Source: Caenimonas soli (GTDB lineage: Bacteria; Pseudomonadota; Gammaproteobacteria; Burkholderiales; Burkholderiaceae_C). From it: DNA of 64,000 nucleotides. The notes beneath the pieces were generated by a model. It was not told the DNA's origin and did not search any database. It saw only the letters and a list, made by a program, of their open reading frames with translations. How positions within the stretch are numbered: position 1 is the first letter of the stretch; the number at the start of each line of letters is the position of its first letter. Both the position numbers and the translations under genes were made by a program. Location of the stretch: positions 1 to 64,000 of the forward strand of contig NZ_JABJVV010000013.1 of NCBI RefSeq assembly GCF_013155545.1, written 5' to 3'. Of the stretch, positions 46,165 to 56,074 are shown one piece after another.

Positions 46165-46992
46165 TTACGGTCCAGAGGGAGGCGATCTGAGGATGGTCAG
46201 TGCTGTCCAACTCGCCTCGGTGCCTTCGGAGTTGATTAACAAAATCGCCGTTATACGTGCAATAGGCGGCCAATTTCTCGAGCACGGTGAATCTGGCAAG
46301 GTGAGGGCCTCAAGACGTGGAGTTGCGTGAGCCTTTGCCAAACCGCTGGGGTCGAACGGCACGAAGGCGACCACTGGCGCCAAGGAGGTCGCAAGCAATC
46401 GTCGCACGGCTTCAGCGCGGTAAATGCCGCCAGCTTGCCCTGAATACAGAGCGAGGGTCGGGCTTCCACGTGTCCTGGCTCGAATCCATTGGTACTCGTG
46501 CAAGCGGCCCAGGCAGCTCAGTGTGTCGCAGAGCAGTATGAGCCTGAATGGGAGGCGAGCGGCGGCCTCCCATGACATCGTCACGTGGTCAGTGCCCTCG
46601 GGGAGCTCGATATCCATATCGAACGGAAGTACGGCGACCCTGCTCAGGGCAGAGGACAAGGGCCGCTCGATCTCAGTTCCATTTTTCTTTGAGGAGGTGG
46701 TCACAGCGGCCGGCGGTGTCATACGCGTCGGCTCGAGCTGCGGCGCCGAATCTCCGAACCGCGCGAGCAGTGCCGTCGCACGATCGAAGTCCTGGTCGTT
46801 GTAGTGGATCGAAGAATGAACGCCGGGATGCCCAATTTGGAACGCAGTGTAGATGTACCCGGCCACACCCTGCCTCCGGCGAGCGCGAGGCCGATCGGCA
46901 AGCAAGCGACGCAGAAAAGCCAGTTGATTGGGCGCCAGAACAGGCAACGGGTCGGAAAAAACTGGCTGTTTTTCAGCCACACAAACGTTCAA
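46165..46992 (-). CDS. uncharacterised protein with Toprim-like C-terminal half
   Basis: 275 residues. The N-terminal part (VLAPNQLAFLRRLLADRPRARRRQGVAGYIYTAF) looks like a winged-helix region. The C-terminal part reads LILLCDTLSCLGRLHEYQWIRARTRGSPTLALYSGQAGGIYRAEAVRRLLA and then VVAFVPFDPSGLAKAHATPRLEALTLP. An acidic residue after a beta strand, then a later F-D-P-S-G strand-loop, is the Toprim-like layout (usual form E...DxDxxG; here D and DPSG). It resembles an uncharacterised family I recall as DUF7281; the name is unverified. Relatives of Toprim-fold proteins act in DNA repair or anti-phage/anti-plasmid defence. Confidence 0.6.
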   Translation of the reverse strand: MNVCVAEKQPVFSDPLPVLAPNQLAFLRRLLADRPRARRRQGVAGYIYTAFQIGHPGVHSSIHYNDQDFDRATALLARFGDSAPQLEPTRMTPPAAVTTSSKKNGTEIERPLSSALSRVAVLPFDMDIELPEGTDHVTMSWEAAARLPFRLILLCDTLSCLGRLHEYQWIRARTRGSPTLALYSGQAGGIYRAEAVRRLLATSLAPVVAFVPFDPSGLAKAHATPRLEALTLPDSPCSRNWPPIARITAILLINSEGTEASWTALTILRSPPSGP

Positions 46993-47309
46993 TTACTCGT
47001 TGTCCTTCCTATTCCCGAACTACCCTGAAGAGGTCGAGCTTGCCTACCGCGGGCACGCTCTCCTCTTTCTGCGAGCATCGACCGCTGAAGCTTACGGTGA
47101 ACTTAAGCGCCGTCTTGCAGCTGCTTAGCCGACGCCGACGTGCAAGACCCTGCCGAGACCCAATGTACTTCGCAGCCCAGCGATGGGCGCCCTCACAGCA
47201 TGCGACCACCGAATTTCGAGCTACCTCGCTAGCGAACCTCTGAATAACTCGTATGCGCAAGCCGTACGAGCACACGCGAGTTGTTCGGACCCCGCTTTCG
47301 CCGCAAACG

Positions 47310-47545
47310 CTAGTTGAGCAGCTGCCAAGGTCGACTTACAGAAACTCCCTGACTAGGACTGCGGGCGAGCGTCCACGTTGCCGAAGAAGCCTCAAATCTG
47401 GGCCGATCCGCCTGTCCACCTCGTTCCGAACTAGCTGTCCAAGTCGGAGCGAAATATTCTGGCTCCGGGGGTGCGTCAACTTCAACCAAGCCGTGGAAGT
47501 CGTGAGCGTGGCGGCGAAGATCGTTCGGAGAAATGCCATGGCCAT
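47310..47545 (-). pseudogene. decayed copy of orf75
   Basis: The start (MAMAFLRT) and leader are intact, but a 5-base deletion soon after the start puts the conserved NDLRRHAHDFHGLVEVDA stretch in another frame. That frame then stays open to a TAG at 47310-47312. No dadA copy follows it, unlike the intact orf75. Confidence 0.6.
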
Positions 47546-47672
47546 CTCCTAAAACATAGGAAGATTATGGAGATTTGGCGGCTCCTTTGTGGGGCTTACT
47601 GCGACTTCAACACGTCGGAAAACAGCAAGAAGCGTGCTGGTTTCGCGCGTTCTGTACGTGATGGCTGAGACG
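47463..47672. repeat. long direct repeat, copy 2
   Basis: About 210 bases matching 44742-44960 in the same orientation, including the identical hairpin at 47547-47561. The pair flanks about 2.5 kb holding the membrane protein and the Toprim-like gene. 46993-47309 contains no other recognised gene. Confidence 0.85.
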
Positions 47673-47716
47673 CGCTGTTCGGCAACTGATCGCCAAGCTA
47701 GACCGCTGCACAGCGG

Positions 47717-48595
47717 TCATCTGCGTTCGCCCCACTGATACCCATGGAGGGCCTCGAGCGACGAGGACCCACCACGAAGGCTGGCGTACTGCGAAATGTT
47801 CCCACCATCGCGGCGTGCATCAGGCGTTGGCAGCTCAGGCACGTAAAAGCGGCTTGCGGTGCTCCCGCCAGGCCAGGGCAGCCGGACGATGAACTCGCTG
47901 CCCCGACCCGGGCCTGCGCTGTGCGCCTCGACCTCCCCTCCATGCAGGGCCACTATTGTGCGCAGCAGTGACAGGCCGATACCCAACCCTCCATGGTGAT
48001 GGGCAGCCGGCACGGCGAGCTGAACGAATGGCTCAAAGATTCTGTCCAGATCCTCGGGGCCAATGCCAATACCGCTGTCCTTCACAGACAGCCGCAACTC
48101 GGGACCCGCGCATCCGATGGCCAAATGGATGTGGCTACCAGGTGCTGAGTAATGTGCGGCGTTGTTCAGCAGAATCGATACGATTTGAGCAAGCCGAACC
48201 GGGTCGGCATCAAGCATCATCGGATGGGGCGGCAATGACATTGTCATCTGGTGGTCCATCGAATCTATGAGGGGCTTACTCGCTTCGACACCGACTTGAA
48301 TTGCCTGGGCGACATCGACTTCCTCTTTGCGAAGCTCGATCTGCCCGTTGGCTATCCGGCTGACGTCCAGAAGATCGTCCAGCAGTCGAGCCATGTGGGC
48401 GAGTTGCCGCTCCATCATCGGGAGCAGCCGACCATGTCGACCCATACTCGCATCTGAAGACCGGCTAAGGATTTGGACGGCATTTCGAATCGGCTGCAGT
48501 GGATTGCGTAACTCGTGCGCAAGCACGGCCAGAAACTGGCCGCACCTTTCGGCATCACGTAGTACCTCGGCGGCTTTCGCATCGATCAGTTCCAT
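47717..48595 (-). CDS. histidine kinase without sensor domain
   Basis: 292 residues. HisKA with the phospho-acceptor His in FLAVLAHELRNPLQPIRNAVQ (about residue 30) is followed by the HATPase domain: N box ILLNNAAHY, G1 VKDSGIGIGPEDLDRIFEPF, G2 GGLGIGLSLLRTIVALHGG. There is no membrane segment and no PAS/GAF domain before the kinase core, so it must receive its signal from a partner protein or be a truncated hybrid. The last 40 residues are not kinase-like. The ATG at 48595 has AGAGG 9 bases upstream. Confidence 0.88.
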   Translation of the reverse strand: MELIDAKAAEVLRDAERCGQFLAVLAHELRNPLQPIRNAVQILSRSSDASMGRHGRLLPMMERQLAHMARLLDDLLDVSRIANGQIELRKEEVDVAQAIQVGVEASKPLIDSMDHQMTMSLPPHPMMLDADPVRLAQIVSILLNNAAHYSAPGSHIHLAIGCAGPELRLSVKDSGIGIGPEDLDRIFEPFVQLAVPAAHHHGGLGIGLSLLRTIVALHGGEVEAHSAGPGRGSEFIVRLPWPGGSTASRFYVPELPTPDARRDGGNISQYASLRGGSSSLEALHGYQWGERR

Positions 48596-49382
48596 GGGGA
48601 ACACCTCTTTGATCATCAGACTTCAGGGTTCTTCGCATAGGGCGGCCGAAATAGGCTGCATCCGGGAAGAGAGCCATCGGCCGGATGGCCCATTTGCTCT
48701 GCAAGGGACATGCTTTCGATGTTCGTACCGGCGGCAAGAATTTCAGTGGGATGGGAGTTCTGACTTATGCAGTCGTCGTTGGTGCTTCAAAGCAACCGGA
48801 TCGCGCGAACCGACTGGGATCGGCGTGCGACGTACGGATCCGCTCCATCAACATGGAGATCGGCACGGCGGTCTATGAAATCGCCCGCCACTGCAAATGT
48901 TACCGGCACGCCAGAGTCGAAATTCAACAATGAAGGGACTCGCTTGGCTGAAATTCTGCATCCAATAGGGTAATGCGACGCTTTCGGCATTTCCCCACCA
49001 TAAAGGCAAAGCAAACAAGGCGTTCGACAAGTCAGGCTCTTGTTCAGGTCGCGGTAAGGACGGAGGTTGCTCGGCCCCCGAGCAGATTCGTACGTGCGGG
49101 ATTACTGCATAGCTCCTGCCTTGAGTTTGGCATGGCGGCGAACGCGACCCTAACGCCTGGTTCGGCGTACGCTGGCTCAGCGGCGGTACGCAACCGAATG
49201 CCGCTTCCTGCCAGAAACCATGCGCGATTTCGCCAGAATGCGTCCGTTCTGGGACTGGAGCCGCGACGGCACCCGGCCGTTTCGCGACCGCGGGCTCGTC
49301 CCGACAACTGCCTGCGCGCGAGTGTCATGCTGCAGACATCGGAAGTCAGCACCATCGCGGCTTCTTACTTTGCATTTGCCTA
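48596..49382. other. long gap between two kinase genes
   Basis: 787 bases. Short open frames occur on both strands (for example 48685-48933 plus) without a recognisable product. I see no terminator or clear repeat. It probably contains the divergent promoters of the two kinase genes. Confidence 0.4.
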
Positions 49383-52300
49383 ATGACAAAAATAGTTCCG
49401 GCGCCGATGAGGAAGTACCGAGACCTGGTGATCGCCATCTTGCTCTTCATCGTGCTCGACCTGAGCATTCTGGTATTCAACTTCTTTGCGGCCAACCAAT
49501 TCGAGCGCGACGCCAACCGTATCAATGCAGCGGGCGAGCTGCGCATGCTCACGCAGCAGATAACAAAATCGCTCCTGACCCTGCACGGCGAAAGCAACTC
49601 GCAGATGCCGATGCAGACCAGCATGGCGCAGCTCGGGCAGGGGCACGCCGGCTTCGAACGGGCCCTGGCCGGCCTGCAGCAGATGACGGGCGACGACTTG
49701 GAGTTCGCAGCCATGGGGCTCAACGCGGACGAGACGCGCCGGCGTATCGGCCAGGTGGAGCGCGAGTGGCGGCCGCTGGGGGAGTCGATCCTCCCAGTGA
49801 TCGGCATGACGGAACCGGCCACGCAAGATATCGAGATCGCGGTAACCAAGGCAGTCGCCCGCAACATTCGCCTGATGGGGCTGTGCGACGACCTAGCCAA
49901 CAGCATCGAAGCAGCGGCGAAGACCAAGGCTAACCGGATGCGCCAGGTCCAGGTGATGGCCATCGTGCTGGCACTCCTCAATTTTGTCTACATCGTCTTC
50001 AAGTTTCTGCGGCGCCTCGACGCCAGCGACCGGGTCGCTGAAACCGCGCGGCAAGAAACCGAGGAGATCCTCAGCACCGTAGGCGAAGGCTTGCTGTTGG
50101 TTCACGCGGACGGCCGCATCGGCGGACAGTTCTCGGCCTCCGTGCCTCGGCTTTTCGACCGCGAAGTGAAGGCCGGGCAGGATTTCGACCAGCTGCTGGT
50201 CGAGGTACTCGGACTGCAGCGGGGGGGTGAGGCGGCTCGTCTGCGCAAGCGGCTGTTCGAACCGGACGTGGAACCCGCCCTGCTGGGGCAGCTCGATGCA
50301 TTGCGGGAAGTGCCGGCGATGGCGCGTCATGGCGGGCCGCCGAAGTACCTCACCTTCCAGATGACGCAAGTCCGCGAAGGAGATGCTGTCAAGGACCTTC
50401 TGGTCACGGTTCTGGACGTCACTGAAAAGGTGCGGTTGGAACACACGCTTGCGTCGCTGATCAATTCGATTTCCGACCTCATCTTCTACAAGGACCGCGA
50501 GGGCCGTTACCTTGGATGCAACGCAGCCTATGCCGCGCTGGTGGGCAAACCGGTGCACGAGATCCGAGGCAAGACTTGCCGCGACCTCTTCCCGCAGGAG
50601 GTCGCCATGGTCATGGAAGAGCACGACAGGATCTCGCTGCGTGAGTTGCGAGAGCAGGCGTCGGAGCACTGGGCCAGCTATCCCGATGGCACCCGAGTCA
50701 TGTTTCACACCGTGGTGTCGCCCCTGTCGAATAGTCATGACGGGCCGCAGGGCCTGCTGGGTATCAGCCGCGACATCACGCAGCGCAAAAAGATCGAAGA
50801 AGAGATCCGCCGGGCCAAGGCGTTCGCCGAAGAGGCGACCCGGATGAAGTCCGATTTCCTGGCCAACATGAGCCATGAAATCCGCACACCGATGAATGCC
50901 ATCATCGGCCTATCGCATCTGGCGCTGAAGACCGAATTGTCCGTGCGGCAGCGGGACTACATCCAGAAAGTTCAATCATCGGGCCAGCACCTGCTTGGCA
51001 TCGTCAATGACATCCTGGATTTCTCGAAGGTAGAAGCCGGCAAGATCGACCTCGAAAGCGTGGATTTCGATCTGGAGAAATTACTGGACGGCACCACCAG
51101 CGTGATCGGCGAAAAGTGCCATGCAAAGGGGTTGGAGCTGGTCTTGGACGTGGCCTCGGGCGTGCCTTCGCAATTGATCGGCGATCCGCTTCGGGTGCGC
51201 CAGGTCCTGCTGAACTATGCCGGCAACGCCGTCAAGTTCACTGAAAGGGGAGAGGTGGTCGTGTCGGTGCGCGTGGCCGAGCGCACCGAAAGCGATGTGC
51301 TGTTGCGCTTTTGCGTGCGCGACAGCGGAATCGGCCTGACTTCTGAGCAAATGGGCCGACTGTTCCAGAGTTTTTCTCAGGCGGATACCTCCACCTCGCG
51401 CAAGTTCGGTGGCACGGGCCTCGGCTTGGCGATCTCTAAGAAACTGGCCGAGCTCATGGGGGGAGAAGTCGGCGTGACGAGCGACTTTGGCCAAGGAAGC
51501 AGCTTCTGGTTCACCGCTCGCTTCCGCATGGCGCAGGGCCCCAAACGAAAACTGGCGCTCGACCCCGGCCTGCAGGGGCTGCGCGCCCTGGTTGTGGACG
51601 ACAACGCGCATGCGCGCGCGGTCGCCCTCGACATGCTGCGCGGCATGGCATTCACGGCTGCGGAGGCTGACTGCGGCGCCCGGGCCATTGAAGAGGTTCG
51701 CCGCGCGGCAGCCGCAGGTGAGCCGTACGACATCGTGTATCTCGACTGGCGCATGCCAGGGATGGACGGCATCGAAACGGCGCGGCGCATTCGCTCGATC
51801 GGCCTGCATGCGCCGCCTATGCTGCTCATGGTGACGGCGCAGGATCGCGACGAAGTCATGCGGGATGCCCGTCTTGTCGGCATCGAGAAGGTGCTGGTCA
51901 AGCCGGTGACTCCTTCCACGTTGTTCGACATGACCATCAGCATGTTCGGCGCATGGCGCGGCGTCGAGGCATCCGTCGGCCCGGGCTCGGCCGTGGATAA
52001 GCGGCTGGCGCCGATCCGCGGGCGCAGGATCCTTTTGGTGGAGGACAACGACATCAATCAGCTGGTGGCTGGCGAACTGCTCAGGGACGCGGGCCTGGTG
52101 GTCGAGGTCGCGGACAACGGTGAGGCGGCCCTCGCCTTGCTGGAGAAAGTCCGCTACGACTTGGTGTTCATGGACATGCAGATGCCCGTGATGGACGGCG
52201 TCACCGCGACCCGGATGATCCGCAGCGATAAACGGCTCGAGCTGCTTCCCGTCATCGCGATGACGGCCAATGCGATGGAACAAGACCGCCGTAAATGCCT

Positions 52301-52433
52301 GGACGCTGGCATGGACGACTTTCTCGCCAAGCCCCTGGACCCCGACGAACTCTGGACTATCCTGTTGCGCTGGCTGAACCCGGCCCGGGGCACTGTAAGG
52401 CTCAAAGCTCAGGCGTCGGTCCAAGTACGCTAA
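49383..52433 (+). CDS. hybrid sensor histidine kinase: two TM, PilJ-like sensor, PAS, HisKA, HATPase, two REC
   Basis: 1016 residues. TM1 is about 12-36; a helical periplasmic region follows with NRINAAGELRMLTQQITKSLL, which resembles the type IV pili methyl-accepting (PilJ-type) sensor domain; TM2 is about 195-213. A PAS domain (SDLIFYKDREGRYLGCNAAYAALVGKP) precedes FLANMSHEIRTPMNAIIGLSHLAL (phospho-His). The ATPase motifs NAVKFTERG, DSGIGL and GGTGLGLAISKKL are present. Two receiver domains follow with YLDWRMPGMDG and VFMDMQMPVMDG. No Hpt domain is visible, so phosphate must leave through a separate protein. Confidence 0.93.
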   Translation: MTKIVPAPMRKYRDLVIAILLFIVLDLSILVFNFFAANQFERDANRINAAGELRMLTQQITKSLLTLHGESNSQMPMQTSMAQLGQGHAGFERALAGLQQMTGDDLEFAAMGLNADETRRRIGQVEREWRPLGESILPVIGMTEPATQDIEIAVTKAVARNIRLMGLCDDLANSIEAAAKTKANRMRQVQVMAIVLALLNFVYIVFKFLRRLDASDRVAETARQETEEILSTVGEGLLLVHADGRIGGQFSASVPRLFDREVKAGQDFDQLLVEVLGLQRGGEAARLRKRLFEPDVEPALLGQLDALREVPAMARHGGPPKYLTFQMTQVREGDAVKDLLVTVLDVTEKVRLEHTLASLINSISDLIFYKDREGRYLGCNAAYAALVGKPVHEIRGKTCRDLFPQEVAMVMEEHDRISLRELREQASEHWASYPDGTRVMFHTVVSPLSNSHDGPQGLLGISRDITQRKKIEEEIRRAKAFAEEATRMKSDFLANMSHEIRTPMNAIIGLSHLALKTELSVRQRDYIQKVQSSGQHLLGIVNDILDFSKVEAGKIDLESVDFDLEKLLDGTTSVIGEKCHAKGLELVLDVASGVPSQLIGDPLRVRQVLLNYAGNAVKFTERGEVVVSVRVAERTESDVLLRFCVRDSGIGLTSEQMGRLFQSFSQADTSTSRKFGGTGLGLAISKKLAELMGGEVGVTSDFGQGSSFWFTARFRMAQGPKRKLALDPGLQGLRALVVDDNAHARAVALDMLRGMAFTAAEADCGARAIEEVRRAAAAGEPYDIVYLDWRMPGMDGIETARRIRSIGLHAPPMLLMVTAQDRDEVMRDARLVGIEKVLVKPVTPSTLFDMTISMFGAWRGVEASVGPGSAVDKRLAPIRGRRILLVEDNDINQLVAGELLRDAGLVVEVADNGEAALALLEKVRYDLVFMDMQMPVMDGVTATRMIRSDKRLELLPVIAMTANAMEQDRRKCLDAGMDDFLAKPLDPDELWTILLRWLNPARGTVRLKAQASVQVR

Positions 52434-52775
52434 AGGGCATATCCGGTAACGTGGGCGCCAGGGTCGTGTAGGACCTCGCGCCAGATATCCGGGGGTCTTT
52501 CAGCAAGTCCCGAGCGCACGCCACCCTCTCCCGCCCGGTTGCAGCGCCAGCTTGGGCTCTCCAATGGACTGTTAGCGCCCGACTAAAGGCTTGGAGATGC
52601 GCGCTCATGCTCGCCGAAAACAACGCTGCTGCTGGCGGCTTTCTCCTCTTCGGTATCCCACCGGCCCAACCCCCAATGAGAAGTGCCCACCAAAAACGTC
52701 GGGTGGGAATTTGCCGCTGACCTCAAGCTCGACTATTTACAACAGCCTGCTCATGGGTGGCTTTTCTCTTGATGC

Positions 52776-53009
52776 CTAGCTTTCAAGCCCTAGTGCGCTG
52801 CTGCGCCGCTCTTGCTCGCTCTCAACTAACCTGCGCATTGCGTGCCAAACGGAACCAAACGTACGTCCCTCCCGATGAACGTTCGCTATGTGTTGGACTA
52901 TGCCAATGGTATCGCCGGGGATGAAGCCAGAACCGAGCAGAAAACGAGCCGTCTCTTCCTGCCAAGAGTTATCAGTACCGGCGGTGATTGATTCTTCGCT
53001 TAAATGCAT
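52776..53009 (-). CDS. small hypothetical protein
   Basis: 77 residues from an ATG with TAGGAG 6 bases upstream. The sequence (MHLSEESITAGTDNSWQEETARFLLGSGFIPGDTIGIVQHIANVHREGRTFGSVWHAMRRLVESEQERR) is helical and soluble-looking; no family recognised. It lies in an otherwise empty 1.16-kb gap (52434-53596) between two hybrid kinases. Confidence 0.5.
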   Translation of the reverse strand: MHLSEESITAGTDNSWQEETARFLLGSGFIPGDTIGIVQHIANVHREGRTFGSVWHAMRRLVESEQERRSSALGLES

Positions 53010-53596
53010 GCGCAACTCCTATGCGATCCTCACCACGTTTGGCGGCGACCGTTGATCGATGTGCCTTCAGCAGTGTTCTTTGGAGCCTTCTGCACAGTGC
53101 GAGTCGACAGGCTGAGAAATCTGTCTTTGCTTCATGTCCGCTCCTTGTTGGGCTCGGTCAGACGGGGCTAGGGGATTCTGTAGAGACAGTCAATTTTTTT
53201 TCATGCTTAGTTCGACGTCTTAATGCCGAAAAGCTGCGCGGAATGCGCTGCCGACGGCGCGTTTGATCGCCTACCTTCGGTATAAACAGGCCGCAGGACC
53301 GTTGGTCTCCGCTTGCGCAGAGCTTGGACAGAATGGGGCAATACTTGAGTTTGGCGCCAAGGCCGAAAAGTATCCCTCGGCGTAGATGAATCGCGGCTTG
53401 GCGGGCACAGGATCAAAGGGTTTCAGTTGTGCGACAGAAAGCGCCACCGCGAACCTCCGGGGTGTCTTTGCGTATGCAAGAACAACTCTATTGTTCAACG
53501 ATGAAGTGAGGGAGGGCTAGGAGTGCATGACAATGCGTCGCGCGGTCGCGCAGGTGCGAGTATCGGCGTGGCGCCCATGTGTTCTAGGCGCGCCTG
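53010..53596. other. gap before the MASE4 kinase
   Basis: 587 bases. It contains an eight-T run ending in CAT (53194-53204) and weak open frames on the minus strand. No gene was recognised. The promoter of the three-gene kinase operon is presumably near 53450-53590. Confidence 0.4.
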
Positions 53597-56074
53597 ATGC
53601 GAAGCAGTTCGCCATTTCTACCAACGCTGAGCCCGAGGCCACGCGAGCATCGCCTTGCGTTCATCGTTGTGCTGGCGTCCATTGCGGTTTTTCTCGCCGT
53701 TGCTCCGTTCGCCAAGACTCCTCTTATGCAAGTGCCGGCGTTCATTCCGGTCTATCAGTCGGCCCTGGTTGTCTGTGACCTGCTCACCGCGATTCTTCTT
53801 TGGGGGCAGTACGGCATTCTGCGCTCGCGCGCATTGCTGGTGCTGGCCGCGGGTTACCTGTTCAGCGCGCTCATGGCAGTGGCCCATGCCTTGAGCTTTC
53901 CGGGCCTGTTCGCTGCGGGAGGTTTGTTTGGCGCCGGTCGGCAGACCACCGCCTGGCTCTACTTCCTCTGGCATGGCGGCTTCCCGTTGTTCGTGATTGG
54001 ATACGCATTGCTCAAAGGCGGGACGAGGGACGGTTCGACCGCACCAACCGACCCGCGCATCGAAATCCTTATCAGCGCGTTTGTGGCGTTGGCATGCGCA
54101 GGGGGATTGACAGTGCTCACCACCGTTGGTCACTCGACGTTACCGCCCATCATGGCCGGCAACGCGGACGCATCGACGAAGGTCTATGTCGCCGCGGCCA
54201 CGTGGCTGTTCGGGTTGGGCGCCCTGTTCATCGTATGGCGCCGCCGTCCCCATTCGGTCCTGGATCTGTGGTTGATGGTCGTGCTGTGCGTGTGGACGGC
54301 CGACAGTGCGCTGGCCGCTGTCTTCAACGGCGCCCGCTACGACCTCGGCTGGTACGCGGGGCGCATCTACGGTCTGCTGGCCTCCGGCTTCGTGCTGGTG
54401 CTACTGCTGTTGGAAAACGGTGCGCTTCACGCCCAGCTTGCCGAAGCCCATGACGCGCTCGCCGAGAAAAACGCACAACTCGCACAAGCAAGCAGGCTCA
54501 AATCCGAGTTCCTCGCCAATATGTCGCATGAGCTGCGCACGCCATTGAACGCCGTGATCGGCTTTTCGGAAGTATTGAAGGACGGCTTGGCGGGCGAGTT
54601 GGTGGCGGAGCAGCGGAACTACGTGACCGACATCTACACCAGTGGCCAGCACCTGCTGTCGTTGATCAACGACATCCTCGATCTCTCCAAGATCGAAGCC
54701 GGCCAGATGATGCTGGATCTCGAGTCCACTGCTGCAGCCACGTTGTTCGAGCACAGTCTCTCGATCGTCAGGGAGAAAGCCGCCAAACGCCGGCTGCATC
54801 TGAGCATCGATGTTCCGCGCGAACTTGGGTCGCTTTTGCTTGACCCTCGCAAGACCAAGCAGATTCTCTACAACCTGCTGTCGAACGCGGTGAAGTTTAC
54901 TCAGGAAGGCGGGAGCGTGACCCTGCGAGCCCGCCGAGTAGCGCGCGCTGACGTGGAGAGTTGGAGCGATGGCGCGTCCACAGTGCTGCGCATGCCGATG
55001 GCGACCGTGCAGTTCGAAAGTTACCTGCAAATCGTCGTCGAAGACACCGGCATCGGCATCGCGCCGGAGGATGCGTCAAGACTGTTCCGGATGTTTTCCC
55101 AGTTGGATTCGTCGCTGACCAAGGAAGTCGAAGGCACCGGCCTCGGCCTGGTCCTGGTCGAACACCTCGCACGGCTGCATGGAGGCGGTGTGGCGATTGC
55201 AAGCACGCCTGCCGAAGGCAGCCGCTTGTTCGTCTGGCTGCCGTGGCGCGATGCCGGTGCGGCCGCGGAACAGCTGGCGGGTCCGGCCGCCCGGGGCGCA
55301 GTCCCCGCCGGCCGCCCGCTCGCCTTGGTGATCGAGGACAACGACCACGCCGCCGAGCTGATACGCGTGCAGCTGGAGCCCGCGGGCTTCAAGATTGTCC
55401 GCGCCGCGACGGCGCGCAAGGCTCTCGAGTGGCTGGTGACTGGCCAGCCGACGGTGGTCGTGCTCGATCTCCTGCTGCCCGACATGGATGGCTGGGATCT
55501 GCTCGGCCTGCTCAAGCAGCCGAATTCGGCGACCGCGCACATCCCGGTGGTCATCGTCTCGATCGTGGCCGACATGCACAAGGGCTTCTCTCTGGGCGCC
55601 AGCGACGTGCTGCAAAAGCCGGTAAGTCGCGAGGAACTGCTCGATGCGCTGGCGAATGTAGGTGTCAATGGCATGGGCCGGCCGGTGACGCGCGTGCTGG
55701 TAGTGGACGACGATCCCAAGGCAGTGAGCCTTTTGGCCGCGTACTTGCGGGGCCCCAGATACAGCGTATTGATGGCTCACGGTGGCAAAGAGGGAATCGA
55801 GATGGCGCAGCGCGAACGGCCGGACCTCATCGTGCTGGACCTGATGATGCCGGAAGTCAGCGGCTTCGATGTGGTCGAGGTGTTGAAAGACAACCACGAG
55901 ACGGCGACGATTCCGATCGTGGTGGTCACTGCCAAGACCCTGACCGCGCAGGACAAGGCTACGCTCAATGGTCTGGTCGCTGTCGTGCTGGGAAAGGCCA
56001 CTTTCAACCACGGCCGATTTGTCAACGAGGTGCGCCGAGCCCTTGCCGCGGAGAGGCCCGAGGTGCTGACATGA
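53597..56074 (+). CDS. hybrid histidine kinase with MASE4 sensor and two REC domains
   Basis: 825 residues. About seven membrane helices at 20-270 with VPAFIPVYQSALVVCDLLTAILLWGQY and TAWLYFLWHGGFPLFVIGYALLKG match the MASE4 integral-membrane sensor. FLANMSHELRTPLNAVIGFSEVL carries the phospho-His, and the ATPase motifs include NAVKFTQEGG, DTGIGIAPEDASRLF and GTGLGLVLVEHLARLHGG. Receiver 1 has VVLDLLLPDMDGWDLL. Receiver 2 has IVLDLMMPEVSGFDVVEVL, in which G replaces D in the usual MDG. First gene of a three-gene operon linked by ATGA overlaps. Confidence 0.93.
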   Translation: MRSSSPFLPTLSPRPREHRLAFIVVLASIAVFLAVAPFAKTPLMQVPAFIPVYQSALVVCDLLTAILLWGQYGILRSRALLVLAAGYLFSALMAVAHALSFPGLFAAGGLFGAGRQTTAWLYFLWHGGFPLFVIGYALLKGGTRDGSTAPTDPRIEILISAFVALACAGGLTVLTTVGHSTLPPIMAGNADASTKVYVAAATWLFGLGALFIVWRRRPHSVLDLWLMVVLCVWTADSALAAVFNGARYDLGWYAGRIYGLLASGFVLVLLLLENGALHAQLAEAHDALAEKNAQLAQASRLKSEFLANMSHELRTPLNAVIGFSEVLKDGLAGELVAEQRNYVTDIYTSGQHLLSLINDILDLSKIEAGQMMLDLESTAAATLFEHSLSIVREKAAKRRLHLSIDVPRELGSLLLDPRKTKQILYNLLSNAVKFTQEGGSVTLRARRVARADVESWSDGASTVLRMPMATVQFESYLQIVVEDTGIGIAPEDASRLFRMFSQLDSSLTKEVEGTGLGLVLVEHLARLHGGGVAIASTPAEGSRLFVWLPWRDAGAAAEQLAGPAARGAVPAGRPLALVIEDNDHAAELIRVQLEPAGFKIVRAATARKALEWLVTGQPTVVVLDLLLPDMDGWDLLGLLKQPNSATAHIPVVIVSIVADMHKGFSLGASDVLQKPVSREELLDALANVGVNGMGRPVTRVLVVDDDPKAVSLLAAYLRGPRYSVLMAHGGKEGIEMAQRERPDLIVLDLMMPEVSGFDVVEVLKDNHETATIPIVVVTAKTLTAQDKATLNGLVAVVLGKATFNHGRFVNEVRRALAAERPEVLT

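Noticed and set aside
53194..53204. TTTTTTTTCAT as a second element attachment site
   Set aside because: It is in the opposite orientation to the candidate core at 13902 and lies inside the cargo between two kinase genes, so it does not fit a direct-repeat end.
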